This document shows positions 44,527 to 53,456 of a stretch of 64,000 nt of DNA, piece after piece. A program made the position numbers and the translations under genes. Every line of letters begins with the position of its first letter. The first letter of the stretch is position 1. The stretch is from a bacterium (lineage in GTDB: Bacteria; Elusimicrobiota; Elusimicrobia; UBA1565; UBA9628), in assembly GCA_021822495.1 (NCBI GenBank), contig JAKAQO010000001.1, positions 390,808 to 454,807 of the forward strand, read 5' to 3'. The notes under the pieces were generated by a model, which saw only the letters and a list, made by a program, of their open reading frames with translations, ran no database searches and had not been told where the DNA came from.

Positions 44527-45666
44527 TTAAGGCGCGCGCCATTGAGACAACGGCATTACTTCCACGCGCTCATGCACGGGATAACTCTTTTTCCCCGGAT
44601 AAACGATCCATGCCTGATCTAGACGGAGATCAGACAAGGCAACATGAAGGGATTTGGTCATGACCGGCGCGTCAGCGCATTTAAATTCAACTCCATAGCG
44701 GCGCCCCGCATGGAAAAATAGCAAATCAAGTTCCGCGCCCGCATGAGTGCCCCAGTAATAAGCGTTTCGAGGTCCAATGCGGGCCAGGATTTGTTCCATG
44801 GCAAAGCCTTCCCATGAAGCTCCGAATTTTGGATGCGCCTCAAGATTGGATTGGCGTTCGATGGAGAGAAGCGCATGAAAGAGCCCGCTATCGCGAATAT
44901 AAATCTTCGGAGATTTATTCTGTCGTTTGGCGATATTCTCATGCCAAGGCTGCAATTGCCGCATGACGTAAGCGGCGCTGAGTAAATCCAGATAATGCCG
45001 GGTCGTTTTTTCATTAACGCCTAAAGAGCGGGCCAACTCCGCCGCGTTCCAGACTTGGCCATGATAGTGCGCCGTCATCATCCAAAATCTCCGCAGAGCC
45101 TCCGCGGGGATTCGCAAACCCAGGCGCGGGATATCCGTCTCAAGAAAACCGCGAATAAAATCAAGCCGCCATTCAAGGCTTGCTTGATCGCTTGAGGCTA
45201 AAAAGGAGCGCGGAAATCCGCCTCTAAGCCACAAGCGCCGCAAGAAACGCTCTCCGGTTTCACTCAAATTGAAACCGGACATATCCACAAAGCCAATGCG
45301 TCCAGCCAGGGATTCCGAAGCGTTGCGAAGAAGCTCCGGAGCGGCGCTTCCAAGAATCAGAAAACGCGCGAGTTTTCGCCGCCGGTCCGCCAACGGACGC
45401 AAAATCGTAAAAAGCTCCGGCATGCGCTGGATTTCATCAATGATAATAAGCCCGCGAAGGCGTTCTAAAACCAACTCGGGATTAGACAAGCGGGCGCGAT
45501 CCGCAAAAGATTCCAGATCAAAGAAGTGAACCTCTTTCCGGCGTCCGGCAATTTGCCGGGCCAAGGTTGTCTTCCCGCATTGGCGCGGACCAAGAACGGC
45601 GCAGATGGGATTGCGCTCAAGGGCGCGTTTGGCGGCCGCTTCGTAGAATGGACGCTTTAGAATCAT
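44527..45666 (-). CDS. AAA ATPase with C-terminal DUF4143 domain, second of two
   Basis: 379 residues, with P-loop GPRQCGKTTLARQIAG, Walker B-like LIIIDEIQRMPELFTIL, FLILGSAAPELLRNASES and DUF4143 features YIRDSGLFHALLSI and GAELDLLFFHAGRRYGVEFKCAD near the end. It has the same plan as the gene at 36028 but is only moderately similar, so the two are not a recent duplication. An AAGGA ribosome-binding site and a palindrome precede it. Confidence 0.85.
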   Translation of the reverse strand: MILKRPFYEAAAKRALERNPICAVLGPRQCGKTTLARQIAGRRKEVHFFDLESFADRARLSNPELVLERLRGLIIIDEIQRMPELFTILRPLADRRRKLARFLILGSAAPELLRNASESLAGRIGFVDMSGFNLSETGERFLRRLWLRGGFPRSFLASSDQASLEWRLDFIRGFLETDIPRLGLRIPAEALRRFWMMTAHYHGQVWNAAELARSLGVNEKTTRHYLDLLSAAYVMRQLQPWHENIAKRQNKSPKIYIRDSGLFHALLSIERQSNLEAHPKFGASWEGFAMEQILARIGPRNAYYWGTHAGAELDLLFFHAGRRYGVEFKCADAPVMTKSLHVALSDLRLDQAWIVYPGKKSYPVHERVEVMPLSQWRAP

Positions 45667-45683
45667 TATATCCTTGTAAATCC

Positions 45684-45696
45684 GTATACAGTATAC
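45684..45696 (-). promoter_or_regulatory. Palindrome overlapping the -10 region of the second DUF4143 ATPase
   Basis: GTATAC, one base, GTATAC. On the minus strand this includes TATACT, a good -10, about 25 nt before the ATG. No -35 at the right distance. It is a candidate operator, matching the position of the repeat before the first DUF4143 gene. Confidence 0.4.
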
Positions 45697-45751
45697 ATAT
45701 TTTCAAGGACATAAAAGTCGCAAACCTCAAGAAAATATCCGCAAATCCTGA

Positions 45752-47917
45752 TTAACTCAGCAACTTGATAAAGGCCTTAATTGCCTGAGAAACGCTCTCT
45801 AAAGCCTTAAGGTTTCCATACCTTTTCGCCGTATTGATGAGAGCGGATTTAGCCGCAAACGGAACCGTTTCTCCGGAAACCGCAAGCCCCGCTTTTTGCG
45901 CGGCCTGAATCATCAACGCCGCCGCTCCCGAGACGTGAGGCGCGGCCGGAGAAGTGCCGGAAACGTAATCGTAGGGAGCAGGCTCCACCGCGTAAAAATC
46001 TTCTGGAAGCTGGGCCGCGGCTTTAATATTGACGCCAAAGGCGAAAATTTCGGGCTTTTCATCCACCGTTTTATCTTGCGGGTTAAAAACCAAACCATGA
46101 GACGAGAAATCCGCCGGCGCGTGGTGATAATCCATGGCGCCGACTGAAATCGCGCTTTTGGATGTGCCCGGAGTTCCCACCTGAAACCCGGCCGGCAAAT
46201 CAAGCCCTGAGTTTCCGGCGGAAACGACCACGATCACGCCTTTTTTGGAAAGCTCATCCACTTTTTTGGAAATTAAATCCGAAGAATATCCGCCCGCCGC
46301 GCCAAGACTCAAGTTGATAATCTGGGCCCCGTCTTTTTCCGCAGCCTCAAGAGAATTAAGAACCGCTTGACTGGTTTCTTCTCCGTCCAAGGTCACTCCT
46401 GGAAGAGCGGTGTTGGAAAGAGCCTGGTATGAGAGAATTTCGGCATCCGGCGCGATGGCATGAACAATATCGGCCATGGGAGTCGCGTGGTCGCCCTTGG
46501 CATGGTCGCCCCGATCGCGGGTAAAATTGACGACCTTGGAAACGGCATTGGCCAAATCGGGATGCTCGGGATCAACCCCGTTGTCAATCACGGCGACCTT
46601 AACCCCTTTTCCGGTCAAGCCTTTCTTCCACAAGGCGGGAATTCCCATTCTCCACAAGCTCTCGCCCAGGGGAAACGAACGCACCAGGGCCTCGGCCACC
46701 GAGGCCTCGACCTTGCGGCGATGGAGTTCTTTTAGGAGAACCGGAAGTTGATCATGAGTCACGCTAATCATCTGGGTCTGGCCTTGAATGGCAACAGGCT
46801 TTCCTGTCGCTGACAGAAGCGAGAAAAGCAAGGATTGAATCTCCTTGGCTTGCTCCGCCAGTTTTTTCTGATTCTCCGGAGACGCGGCCTTGAGTTCTTC
46901 TTGTTTCTTTTTATAGGCCGCAAAGGTTTCCGTTAAAATATCCCTGATGATTTTGGTCGGGCGCTTTTCCTCAGGGATCGGAACCAAATGGGCCGGGCGA
47001 TCTCCTTTCAATGCAGGCTCCAATAAAATATTCCGCGCGCGCAAGACCAAAGCTTGTCTCCATTCCGGATAATCATGTCCGGAAGAAACCTTGCTTCTGA
47101 GAAGACGATGCCGCGCGTAGAGGCCGGGCGTGGCCGGGTTGAGGCTGTAATGAGTGGCAAATTCCGCCAAAGACACCGCCTGGTCGAGTTGCGACTGCGT
47201 CATGCGGCTTAAGATTTGCGGGTCCGCTGTCACTAAGGGTTTCAAAATTTCATGAAGGGCGATTCCCAAATCCGTGGCTTGCCCGCCCATGCGGTAGAGT
47301 TTCGCGTATCTCAAATAACGGCCTTTAACCGCGATGGAATTGGGAAGACCCCACGACTCCAAATCCGTCCCGGCCTCAACCGAGCTTTTCAAAAGGGCCA
47401 TCAAGGCGGCCTGTTCAGTTTGATCCGGAGAAGCCGAATCCAAGGCATTCGCGCTTAAATTTTCGCCGTCAAAAAGGACGCCTGCGGAATTGTCTTGAGC
47501 GGAAAAAGAAGCGGCGGTTGATTTCTTGAAAACAGATTTAAGCGCCGAAAGAATCGAAAATTTTTGACCCGCGCGGTTTTGAAGTTCTTTCTTTAAAGAG
47601 GATTTTTCCGCGATTGGAGATTCCTGGTTGAGTTCGATTGGATTTTTGACGGCAAACTTTTTTTCTTTAATCGAAGACAAACTCTCCGGCTGGAAAACGT
47701 CCTTTGGAATTTCCACATTTAAATTAAAGGAACCAGGAAGCGGGTTTTCCTCGTTTAAATTTTGAAGGGTGGAAAAATGATCGACAGACGGAATCGCTTC
47801 GGGCGCGGAAACGCCTCGATCCGCGGAGAAATTTGCCGCGGCGAAAGACAGTTGCGGAATTAATAGCGCGGCGCACAACAAGGATGATAAATTTTTCTTC
47901 ATTGCAGATGATTTCAC
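45752..47917 (-). CDS. Secreted subtilisin-like serine protease (S8) with a long N-terminal region
   Basis: 721 residues from GTG 47917, with AGGAG 8 nt upstream and a signal peptide (KKNLSSLLCAALLIPQLSFAAA). The catalytic triad is complete: Asp about 445 in VAVIDNGVDPEHPDL, His about 477 in GDHATPMADIV and Ser about 655 in GTSPAAPHVSG; the oxyanion Asn is in VVSAGNSG. The S8 domain fills only the last 290 residues. The first 430 form a Ser/Ala-rich region, then a helical region (about 170-400). Just before the catalytic domain, SVTHDQLPVLLKELHRRKVEAS looks like an inhibitor-I9-type propeptide. Substrate unknown. Confidence 0.9.
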   Translation of the reverse strand: MKSSAMKKNLSSLLCAALLIPQLSFAAANFSADRGVSAPEAIPSVDHFSTLQNLNEENPLPGSFNLNVEIPKDVFQPESLSSIKEKKFAVKNPIELNQESPIAEKSSLKKELQNRAGQKFSILSALKSVFKKSTAASFSAQDNSAGVLFDGENLSANALDSASPDQTEQAALMALLKSSVEAGTDLESWGLPNSIAVKGRYLRYAKLYRMGGQATDLGIALHEILKPLVTADPQILSRMTQSQLDQAVSLAEFATHYSLNPATPGLYARHRLLRSKVSSGHDYPEWRQALVLRARNILLEPALKGDRPAHLVPIPEEKRPTKIIRDILTETFAAYKKKQEELKAASPENQKKLAEQAKEIQSLLFSLLSATGKPVAIQGQTQMISVTHDQLPVLLKELHRRKVEASVAEALVRSFPLGESLWRMGIPALWKKGLTGKGVKVAVIDNGVDPEHPDLANAVSKVVNFTRDRGDHAKGDHATPMADIVHAIAPDAEILSYQALSNTALPGVTLDGEETSQAVLNSLEAAEKDGAQIINLSLGAAGGYSSDLISKKVDELSKKGVIVVVSAGNSGLDLPAGFQVGTPGTSKSAISVGAMDYHHAPADFSSHGLVFNPQDKTVDEKPEIFAFGVNIKAAAQLPEDFYAVEPAPYDYVSGTSPAAPHVSGAAALMIQAAQKAGLAVSGETVPFAAKSALINTAKRYGNLKALESVSQAIKAFIKLLS

Positions 47918-47975
47918 GTTCGGCTCCTTTTTGTTTCCTTCTGATTTAAGCGATACGCTATTATAAAGCTCTTGA

Positions 47976-48027
47976 ATATCGCTGCCTAGGGTCTAAAGAC
48001 CTATATCGCTTCTAGGTATTTAGACCT
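47976..48027. repeat. Imperfect direct repeat in the divergent protease/nuclease intergenic region
   Basis: ATATCGCT followed by CTAGG occurs at 47976 and again at 48003, 27 bp apart, and GGTCTAAA/TTTAGACC form an inverted pair across them. These may be binding sites for a regulator of one or both divergent genes. No clear promoter was found. Confidence 0.35.
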
Positions 48028-48048
48028 AAAAATTTCTAAAATAAATGA

Positions 48049-49221
48049 GTGGAACTTCCCCGTCCCTTGTCTCACTCCTCCATCAGTCTCTACGAGGAAT
48101 GCCCGCAAAAATACAAGTTTCGCTACATCGACAAGATTCCGGAAAAGCCCAAGCACTTTTTTTCCTTTGGAAGCAGCGTTCATGAAGCGCTTGAATTTTT
48201 TTACGGAGTTAAGACTCTTCCCGCGCCGAGCCTTGAAGCGGTTTTGAGTTATTACCGGGAACATTGGATTTCCGCCGGATATAAAGACAACGTTCAGGAA
48301 CAAGAATATTTCGCGGACGGAGAAGACATTCTCAAACGCTTTTATCAAAAACACATCGCGGACTTTCAAATTCCATTCTTCGTCGAATACAAATTTGATT
48401 TCAAGGTTGACGGGGTTCCCATCACCGGAAGAATTGACCGCATCGACAAAACCCCCGATGGCAAGCTTTCGGTCACCGATTACAAAACCGGAAAAGCCCT
48501 CGAAAAAGAGCGGGTTCTAACCGACGGGCAGTTGACTCTCTATCAAATCGCCTGCGAGGAACTCTTGGGCGCGCCCGTCTCAAGACTCTCTTTTTATCAT
48601 CTGCCGACGCTCAAAGAACAGGTCATCGAACGCCATACGGAAGAGATCGTTTCGGACTTGCGGAAAAAAATCACGCGCGTTGCCTCTTCCATTTCCAAAG
48701 AGCTTTTTGAACCCTCTCCCTCGGAACAGCGGTGCCGCTGGTGCGATTATAAGCCGCTATGTCCCGTTTACCAAAACACCGGACGAAAAAACGGAACGTC
48801 TTCAAAAAAAGCCGCCCCTCAAACTCTCGTCTTAACGGAAGAAGCGGCGGAAGATATTCCCGCGCTGGTTGACCGCTACGGAGAAATGCGCCAAAAAATA
48901 CGCGCGTCCATGGATGAGGCAGAAGAACTCAAGAAAAAAATCCTGGCCCTGTTCCAGGAAAAGGGTTTTGTCCGCGCCTTTGGAAAAAAATTCGAGGTCA
49001 ATCTTTTAGAAAAAACGGAATGGGAATTTTCGGATAAAAACCAAGTTCTTGCCGCCCTCAAAAAGGCCGGAATCTATGAGCGCGCCCTCGCCCCCCGTCT
49101 GGACCGAATCGTCGAGATTTTAGAAGACGCGGATTTGCATCAGGAACTCAAGGACGAACTTTTGAAACTCTCTCAAAAGACTCAAAAAAAAGATCTCAAG
49201 CTCAATCCGCTTTCAGATTAG
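48049..49221 (+). CDS. RecB-family PD-(D/E)XK nuclease (PDDEXK_1 type)
   Basis: 390 residues from GTG 48049. The N-terminus (SHSSISLYEECPQKYKFRYID) is the QxxxY-bearing start of RecB/AddB/Cas4-like nucleases. HEALEFF, then GRIDRIDKTPDGKLSVTDYKTGKA holds the catalytic D...D-x-K, and QRCRWCDYKPLCPVY near residue 240 is the Cys cluster that binds a 4Fe-4S in this family. The last 130 residues are helical with a coiled coil. No cas genes are nearby, so a repair role is more likely than CRISPR adaptation. Confidence 0.85.
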   Translation: MELPRPLSHSSISLYEECPQKYKFRYIDKIPEKPKHFFSFGSSVHEALEFFYGVKTLPAPSLEAVLSYYREHWISAGYKDNVQEQEYFADGEDILKRFYQKHIADFQIPFFVEYKFDFKVDGVPITGRIDRIDKTPDGKLSVTDYKTGKALEKERVLTDGQLTLYQIACEELLGAPVSRLSFYHLPTLKEQVIERHTEEIVSDLRKKITRVASSISKELFEPSPSEQRCRWCDYKPLCPVYQNTGRKNGTSSKKAAPQTLVLTEEAAEDIPALVDRYGEMRQKIRASMDEAEELKKKILALFQEKGFVRAFGKKFEVNLLEKTEWEFSDKNQVLAALKKAGIYERALAPRLDRIVEILEDADLHQELKDELLKLSQKTQKKDLKLNPLSD

Positions 49222-49900
49222 GAAAATAAGACCGCATTCCCGTAAAATGGGAAAATTCCGCGTCAGCTCTTGAAAAATCTTGCGCCTGATTTGAACCGTT
49301 TCTAAATCCCAAACAGAAAAAGCCGGCGTTTTTAGCGGAAGCGATTCCCACGCTTGAGTCTTCAATCGCCAGGCCCTCCTGCGGATGGATTCCCAGGTTC
49401 TTCGCGCTTTGAATATAAATCTCCGGGTCAGGCTTGGTTTTATTTTCCACTTCTTCTGCGCTTAAAACCGAAGAGAAATAGGCCTCCAAATTAAAACGTT
49501 TAAGGACGCGCAATATCCAACGCTTGGGGGATGAGGAAGCCAGGCCCACCGGAATGCCCGAGTCTTTCATCTCTTTAAGAAATTCGATCAAACCCTCGGC
49601 CAAGGACGCCCGGTGATCATAAATTTCAAGAGCGACTCTTTCGCAAGACACGAGAAATTCTTTTTTCGTCTGCTTAAGCCCATAATTTTTGGCGAAATGA
49701 TGATAGACGTCCTCAACTCCCATGCCGACGATTTCGTGAAAAAGATCCGGCGTCCATCCCGTCAGGAGAGACTCAAAAACCGGGCCCTCCACCTCGCGCC
49801 AAAGTTGTTCGCTGTTGACGATCACCCCGTCCATATCGAGAACGACGGCGCGAAAATTAGGGATCGACGGAAATTTTTTGGAAGCGTTCGAGAGTGGCAT
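49202..49900 (-). CDS. HAD-superfamily phosphatase/beta-phosphoglucomutase-like
   Basis: 232 residues. VVLDMDGVIVNSE is motif I with the nucleophilic Asp, GLASSSPKRW motif II, KTKPDPEIYIQSAKNLG motif III and AIEDSSVGIASAKNAG motif IV; a helical cap lies between I and II. This is the beta-phosphoglucomutase/GPP-type subfamily. Substrate unknown. The first Met makes a 44-nt overlap with the ABC gene, so a later start is possible. The 3' end overlaps the convergent nuclease gene by 20 nt. Confidence 0.87.
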   Translation of the reverse strand: MPLSNASKKFPSIPNFRAVVLDMDGVIVNSEQLWREVEGPVFESLLTGWTPDLFHEIVGMGVEDVYHHFAKNYGLKQTKKEFLVSCERVALEIYDHRASLAEGLIEFLKEMKDSGIPVGLASSSPKRWILRVLKRFNLEAYFSSVLSAEEVENKTKPDPEIYIQSAKNLGIHPQEGLAIEDSSVGIASAKNAGFFCLGFRNGSNQAQDFSRADAEFSHFTGMRSYFPNLKAD

Positions 49901-51590
49901 AAAGCCCGTTTAAGGCGAGAAGTTCCTCATGATTACCGGATTCGGCCAGATTTCCATGATTAAAAACAAGAATCCGGTCGGCATTTTTGACGCTGGAAAG
50001 ACGGTGGGCGACCGCCAAAGTCGTCTCATTTTTGGAAACGCGCTCCAAAGCCACCTGAACGCTTTTTTCGCTGGCGGTGTCTAAATTCGAGGTGGCTTCA
50101 TCTAATAAAAGCAAGGAGGGTTTTTTAAGAACCGCGCGCGCGATGGCAAGCCTTTGTCTCTCCCCGCCGGAAAGTTTGAGACCCCGATCGCCGAGTTGCG
50201 CGTCAAGACCGTTCTCAAGCCTTTCGACAAAACCATAAGCGTCGGCGATTTTAAGAGCCTCGATAATTTCTTCCTTGGTCGCATGCGGGGTTCCCAAGCT
50301 CACGTTGGCAGACACCGTATCATTGAACAAAACCGTTTCCTGATTGACGAGCCCAATTTTAGCCCGCAAGGAAGAGGCAAAATAATCGCGGATGTCTTTT
50401 CCGTCAATTAAAATGCGGCCCTCATTGGGGTCAAAGAGGCGAAGCATCAAATAGACCAGGGTCGTTTTCCCGGAACCGCTGGGACCCACGACCCCAATGG
50501 TCTGCCCGGCCTCGATTTTAAAACTGACGTTTTTCAAAGCCCAGCGTTCCTGACTCGCGTAGCGAAAGGAAACATTTTCAAATTCAATCGAGGATTTTAA
50601 GGATTCAAACCTAAGCGCGTTGGGTTTATCCACGACCGAGGGCTTCTCATCAAACACCTGAAAAATGCGGTCGGAAGAGGCTAAAGCCATTTGAAGCTTG
50701 GAGTTAAGTTGCGAGATGTTTTTAATCGGGGCGTAAGCCGCGAAAAAACTCCCCAGGAAAACAAAGAATGAACCCGGAGTCATTTTAAAGGCCAGAATTT
50801 CCCGTCCTCCCTGCCAAATGACGGCAGCCATAATCAGGCTTCCCAAAAATTCCATCAAAGGGCCGGACAAAGCCGTCGCGCGAAAGTAGCGCATCATCTG
50901 ATTGAACAGGGCGTCGTTTTCAACCTGAAAACGGGCAATGGCCCCGGATTCATAATTAAAGGCCTTGACCACGAGCATCCCCTGGAGGCTTTCCTGAAAA
51001 CGACTATAGAGTTCGCCTATGATTTCCTGGCTTTTGCGACTGGAACTTCGCAATTTTTTTCCAAGAACGGCCAAGACCGCGACGGCAAAGGGAATGGTTA
51101 AGAGGGCCGTCAGGGCGAACTGCCAGTGGATGAAAAACATGACGACCAAAAGAATTAAGACCGTCAATGAATCGCGAACCAGATAAAGCGGGACAAATTG
51201 AATTCCGTCTTGGACGCGCGTCAGATCGTTGGTGAGCCGGGACAAGATATCCCCGCTTCTGCTTCTCCAGAAAAATTCAAGCGAAAGTTCGTGCAGGTGG
51301 CGAAAAAGGTCTTCCCGAATTTCCTGGGTGATAATCTGGCCGAGATAACTCATCAAATAGGCCTGGGCATAGGTGAAAATCATTTTCGCCAGGAAAATGA
51401 CGGGAATGATGAGGACAACGCCGATAAGAATTCGCGGGTCTTTTTTGATGAAGACGTAATCGACGACGGGTTTGAGCAGCCACACCATCGCGCCATTAAA
51501 AATGGCGACAAACACCATGACGACGCAGGCCTGGGCGATGCGCCGGGCATGGGGCTTGAGATAGGGCTTCAGTCGTTTGAGGCTGCGCAT
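49857..51590 (-). CDS. MsbA-like ABC exporter (fused membrane and ATPase domains)
   Basis: 577 residues from ATG 51590, which has AAGGGA upstream. Residues 1-300 form six transmembrane helices with LSLEFFWRSRSGDILSRLTND, the family coupling region. The ATPase part shows GPSGSGKTTLVYLML (Walker A), a Q-loop LVNQETVLFND, LSGGERQRLAIARA (signature), SLLLLDEATSNLD (Walker B) and AVAHRLSSV (H-loop). It is the type of half-transporter that flips lipid A-core in Gram-negatives. That role fits the window, though multidrug export cannot be ruled out. Confidence 0.85.
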   Translation of the reverse strand: MRSLKRLKPYLKPHARRIAQACVVMVFVAIFNGAMVWLLKPVVDYVFIKKDPRILIGVVLIIPVIFLAKMIFTYAQAYLMSYLGQIITQEIREDLFRHLHELSLEFFWRSRSGDILSRLTNDLTRVQDGIQFVPLYLVRDSLTVLILLVVMFFIHWQFALTALLTIPFAVAVLAVLGKKLRSSSRKSQEIIGELYSRFQESLQGMLVVKAFNYESGAIARFQVENDALFNQMMRYFRATALSGPLMEFLGSLIMAAVIWQGGREILAFKMTPGSFFVFLGSFFAAYAPIKNISQLNSKLQMALASSDRIFQVFDEKPSVVDKPNALRFESLKSSIEFENVSFRYASQERWALKNVSFKIEAGQTIGVVGPSGSGKTTLVYLMLRLFDPNEGRILIDGKDIRDYFASSLRAKIGLVNQETVLFNDTVSANVSLGTPHATKEEIIEALKIADAYGFVERLENGLDAQLGDRGLKLSGGERQRLAIARAVLKKPSLLLLDEATSNLDTASEKSVQVALERVSKNETTLAVAHRLSSVKNADRILVFNHGNLAESGNHEELLALNGLYATLERFQKISVDP

Positions 51591-51823
51591 GGTTTCCCTT
51601 CGTATAAAATCTGGCCATTCTCCAATGAATCTGGAAACGGCACTTCCTCGCCTATGCTCGGTCGGACCCAACCATTTCTGACCGAATATAAATGAGGGAA
51701 TGCCGCTTCCAAATTCTGTTTAAGAGAGCGGCTTCGTTTAGACTCGGTCATGGAAGCGCTTTTATTATAGCGAAAAACCCCCTCTGGCAAAAAAACAAAA
51801 GACCCGCTATCCTTATTATAAGC

Positions 51824-52318
51824 ATGGCCGAAATGAAGATTCCAGAACTTAAAGCGCCCGACAAGGCCTTCCCTCTCTGGGGGCTTGTCTTGTTCATTTT
51901 AGGAATCTCGATTTTTTCCTTTTGGTTTAACAACGCCGAGCGTTGGCCGGATTATAAAAAACTCGCCGCACACGGGAAAGCGACCGCCGGCTGGGTAACG
52001 GCCAAAGGCCTCAATCAAAGCCGCAAAATCAATTATTCCTTTGCCGCGGATGGGCGCATTTACAGCGGAGTTGGGCGCGCGGGTTTCGATACCCCCGACT
52101 TTAAAAATCTAAACAAGGGAGATGAGGTTTTGATTTTTTATCTTCCGGAAAAGCCCGAGACTTCGGTCCTGGGGGATCCGAAATCCCATTTACGGCAACA
52201 GAACCGGCTTTTGGCCTTTCTATTTACCTTTATCGCCCTTGCGGCTTTCCTGATTCTCCGGCGGGAATTGAAAAAAGGGGAAGGCCAAGACGATAGGTTT
52301 AGCGAATCCAAGATTTGA
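51824..52318 (+). CDS. DUF3592-like membrane protein
   Basis: 164 residues from the ATG at 51824 (MAEMKIPELKAPDKAFPLW). Two transmembrane helices (LWGLVLFILGISIFSFWF and LLAFLFTFIALAAFLIL) flank a domain of about 85 residues with GKATAGWVTAKG, INYSFAADGRIYSG and GDEVLIFYLPEKPE, the pattern of DUF3592: an extracytoplasmic beta domain. Function unknown. It stands alone. Confidence 0.65.
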   Translation: MAEMKIPELKAPDKAFPLWGLVLFILGISIFSFWFNNAERWPDYKKLAAHGKATAGWVTAKGLNQSRKINYSFAADGRIYSGVGRAGFDTPDFKNLNKGDEVLIFYLPEKPETSVLGDPKSHLRQQNRLLAFLFTFIALAAFLILRRELKKGEGQDDRFSESKI

Positions 52319-52360
52319 TAAAATAAAGCGTCGGCGAAAAAATCGCGAAAACCCCTTTAT

Positions 52361-52434
52361 TGCGGGATGGTGAAACGGTATCACGGCAGACTCTGAATCT
52401 GCTTTTCTAGGTTCGAATCCTAGTCCCGCAGCCA
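52361..52434 (+). tRNA. tRNA-Gln (anticodon CTG)
   Basis: Cloverleaf with acceptor TGCGGGA/TCCCGCA, discriminator G and an encoded CCA (52432-52434). The anticodon arm GCAGA-CTCTGAA-TCTGC gives CTG, and the T arm has GTTCGAATCC. A hairpin (CAGCCAGG/CCTGGCTG, 52429-52452) begins in the tRNA 3' end; it lacks a T run, so it may guide processing rather than end transcription. Confidence 0.95.
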
Positions 52435-52469
52435 GGTTTTAAAGCCTGGCTGAAAATCCCTTGAAATAT

Positions 52470-52805
52470 CTAGGCCGCGGCAATTAAAGCCTCTTTTTGT
52501 TGGCGGGACAAGCGCTTGATTTTGGCTTCGCATATCAGAGCCTCGAAACGGGTCAAGCCGTTTTTGGAATAAAGCAAAAATGCCGGACGGCGGCTTCGGG
52601 TGTAAGCGGCGCCGCGGCCCAGATTATGCCGCTCTAAGCGCGCTTGAACGTCCTTGGCCATACCGGTATAAAAAGTGTCGTCACAACAGCGCAAAATATA
52701 GACCGACCATTCCTTGGGACAAAAATCCTCGCCGATTTCAGGCTTGGACTTTAAGGCTTTCAGCATCCGCCGGTAATTGGGTTTCATCGCTTGATTGTTC
52801 GTCAA
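52470..52805 (-). CDS. GIY-YIG nuclease-domain protein (UPF0213-like)
   Basis: 111 residues. WSVYILRCCDDTFYTGMAKDV is the GIY-YIG core with a YIL and YTG pair, followed by the Arg/His-bearing helix RLERHNLGRGAAYTRSRRP and a late Glu in FEALICEAKIKRL. These small proteins are common and mostly uncharacterised; some act in DNA repair. A later start at ATG 52764 is also possible. Confidence 0.85.
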   Translation of the reverse strand: MTNNQAMKPNYRRMLKALKSKPEIGEDFCPKEWSVYILRCCDDTFYTGMAKDVQARLERHNLGRGAAYTRSRRPAFLLYSKNGLTRFEALICEAKIKRLSRQQKEALIAAA

Positions 52806-52874
52806 TAAATTTTAGTAAATCCCTTAAGCCTGTTCATTTAACATTCTTGCTAGAATAAAGACTAGGAGAAACTT

Positions 52875-53456
52875 ATGGAATCCATTCAGATTAATCCGCT
52901 CAAAACCGCTTTCGTGGCCATTGACCTTCAAAAAGGAATCCTCGGGTTTCCCACGCTCCCCCATTCTCCCAAGGAAGTCGTCGAAAACGCCAAGAAACTG
53001 GCCGATCATTTGAGGTCCAAAGGCGGTTTTATCGTCTGGGTAAGGGTCGCAATGTCTAAAGACGGGAAAGACCGTCTTGATATTCCCTGCGATTCCCCCA
53101 TGGCGATGAAGTCTCTTCCCCCGGACTGGGCTGAAATTTCTCCCGATCTCTCTATTCAAACTTCCGATCACCTCGTAACTAAAAAACAGTGGGGGGCATT
53201 TTATGGAACCGATCTTGAGCTTCAGCTCAGGCGCAGGGGCCTCGACACAATTATTCTTAGCGGAATCGCGACCTGTTTCGGCGTTGAAAGCACCGCTCGG
53301 AACGCCTACAAACTCGGTTTTCGGCAAGTTTTTGCCCAAGACGCGATGTCTTGCATGACCAAGGAAGGCCATGAACACGCCCTTACGCGCGTGTTTCCGC
53401 GTATGGGCCACGTACGAACGACAGCGGAAATCTTAAGCGCAATTAATCCCGAGTAG
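52875..53456 (+). CDS. Isochorismatase-family cysteine hydrolase
   Basis: 193 residues with an AGGAGA ribosome-binding site. The triad of the family is visible: Asp in VAIDLQKGI, Lys in VTKKQWGAF and Cys in SGIATCFGVESTARNA, in an alpha/beta fold. Members hydrolyse isochorismate, nicotinamide or N-carbamoyl amides; the sequence does not decide which. Its end overlaps the convergent zinc-ribbon gene by 14 nt. Confidence 0.87.
   Translation: MESIQINPLKTAFVAIDLQKGILGFPTLPHSPKEVVENAKKLADHLRSKGGFIVWVRVAMSKDGKDRLDIPCDSPMAMKSLPPDWAEISPDLSIQTSDHLVTKKQWGAFYGTDLELQLRRRGLDTIILSGIATCFGVESTARNAYKLGFRQVFAQDAMSCMTKEGHEHALTRVFPRMGHVRTTAEILSAINPE

Noticed and set aside
47976-48027. CRISPR-like repeats
   Set aside because: Only two imperfect units with no regular spacer; better read as possible regulator sites.
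48049-49221. RecB-like nuclease as a Cas4 protein
   Set aside because: No CRISPR array and no other cas gene in the window; protein is longer than Cas4 and has a helical C-terminal extension.
52429-52452. Intrinsic terminator after tRNA-Gln
   Set aside because: The hairpin is perfect but has no T run on either strand and uses tRNA 3' bases; kept only as a note under the tRNA.
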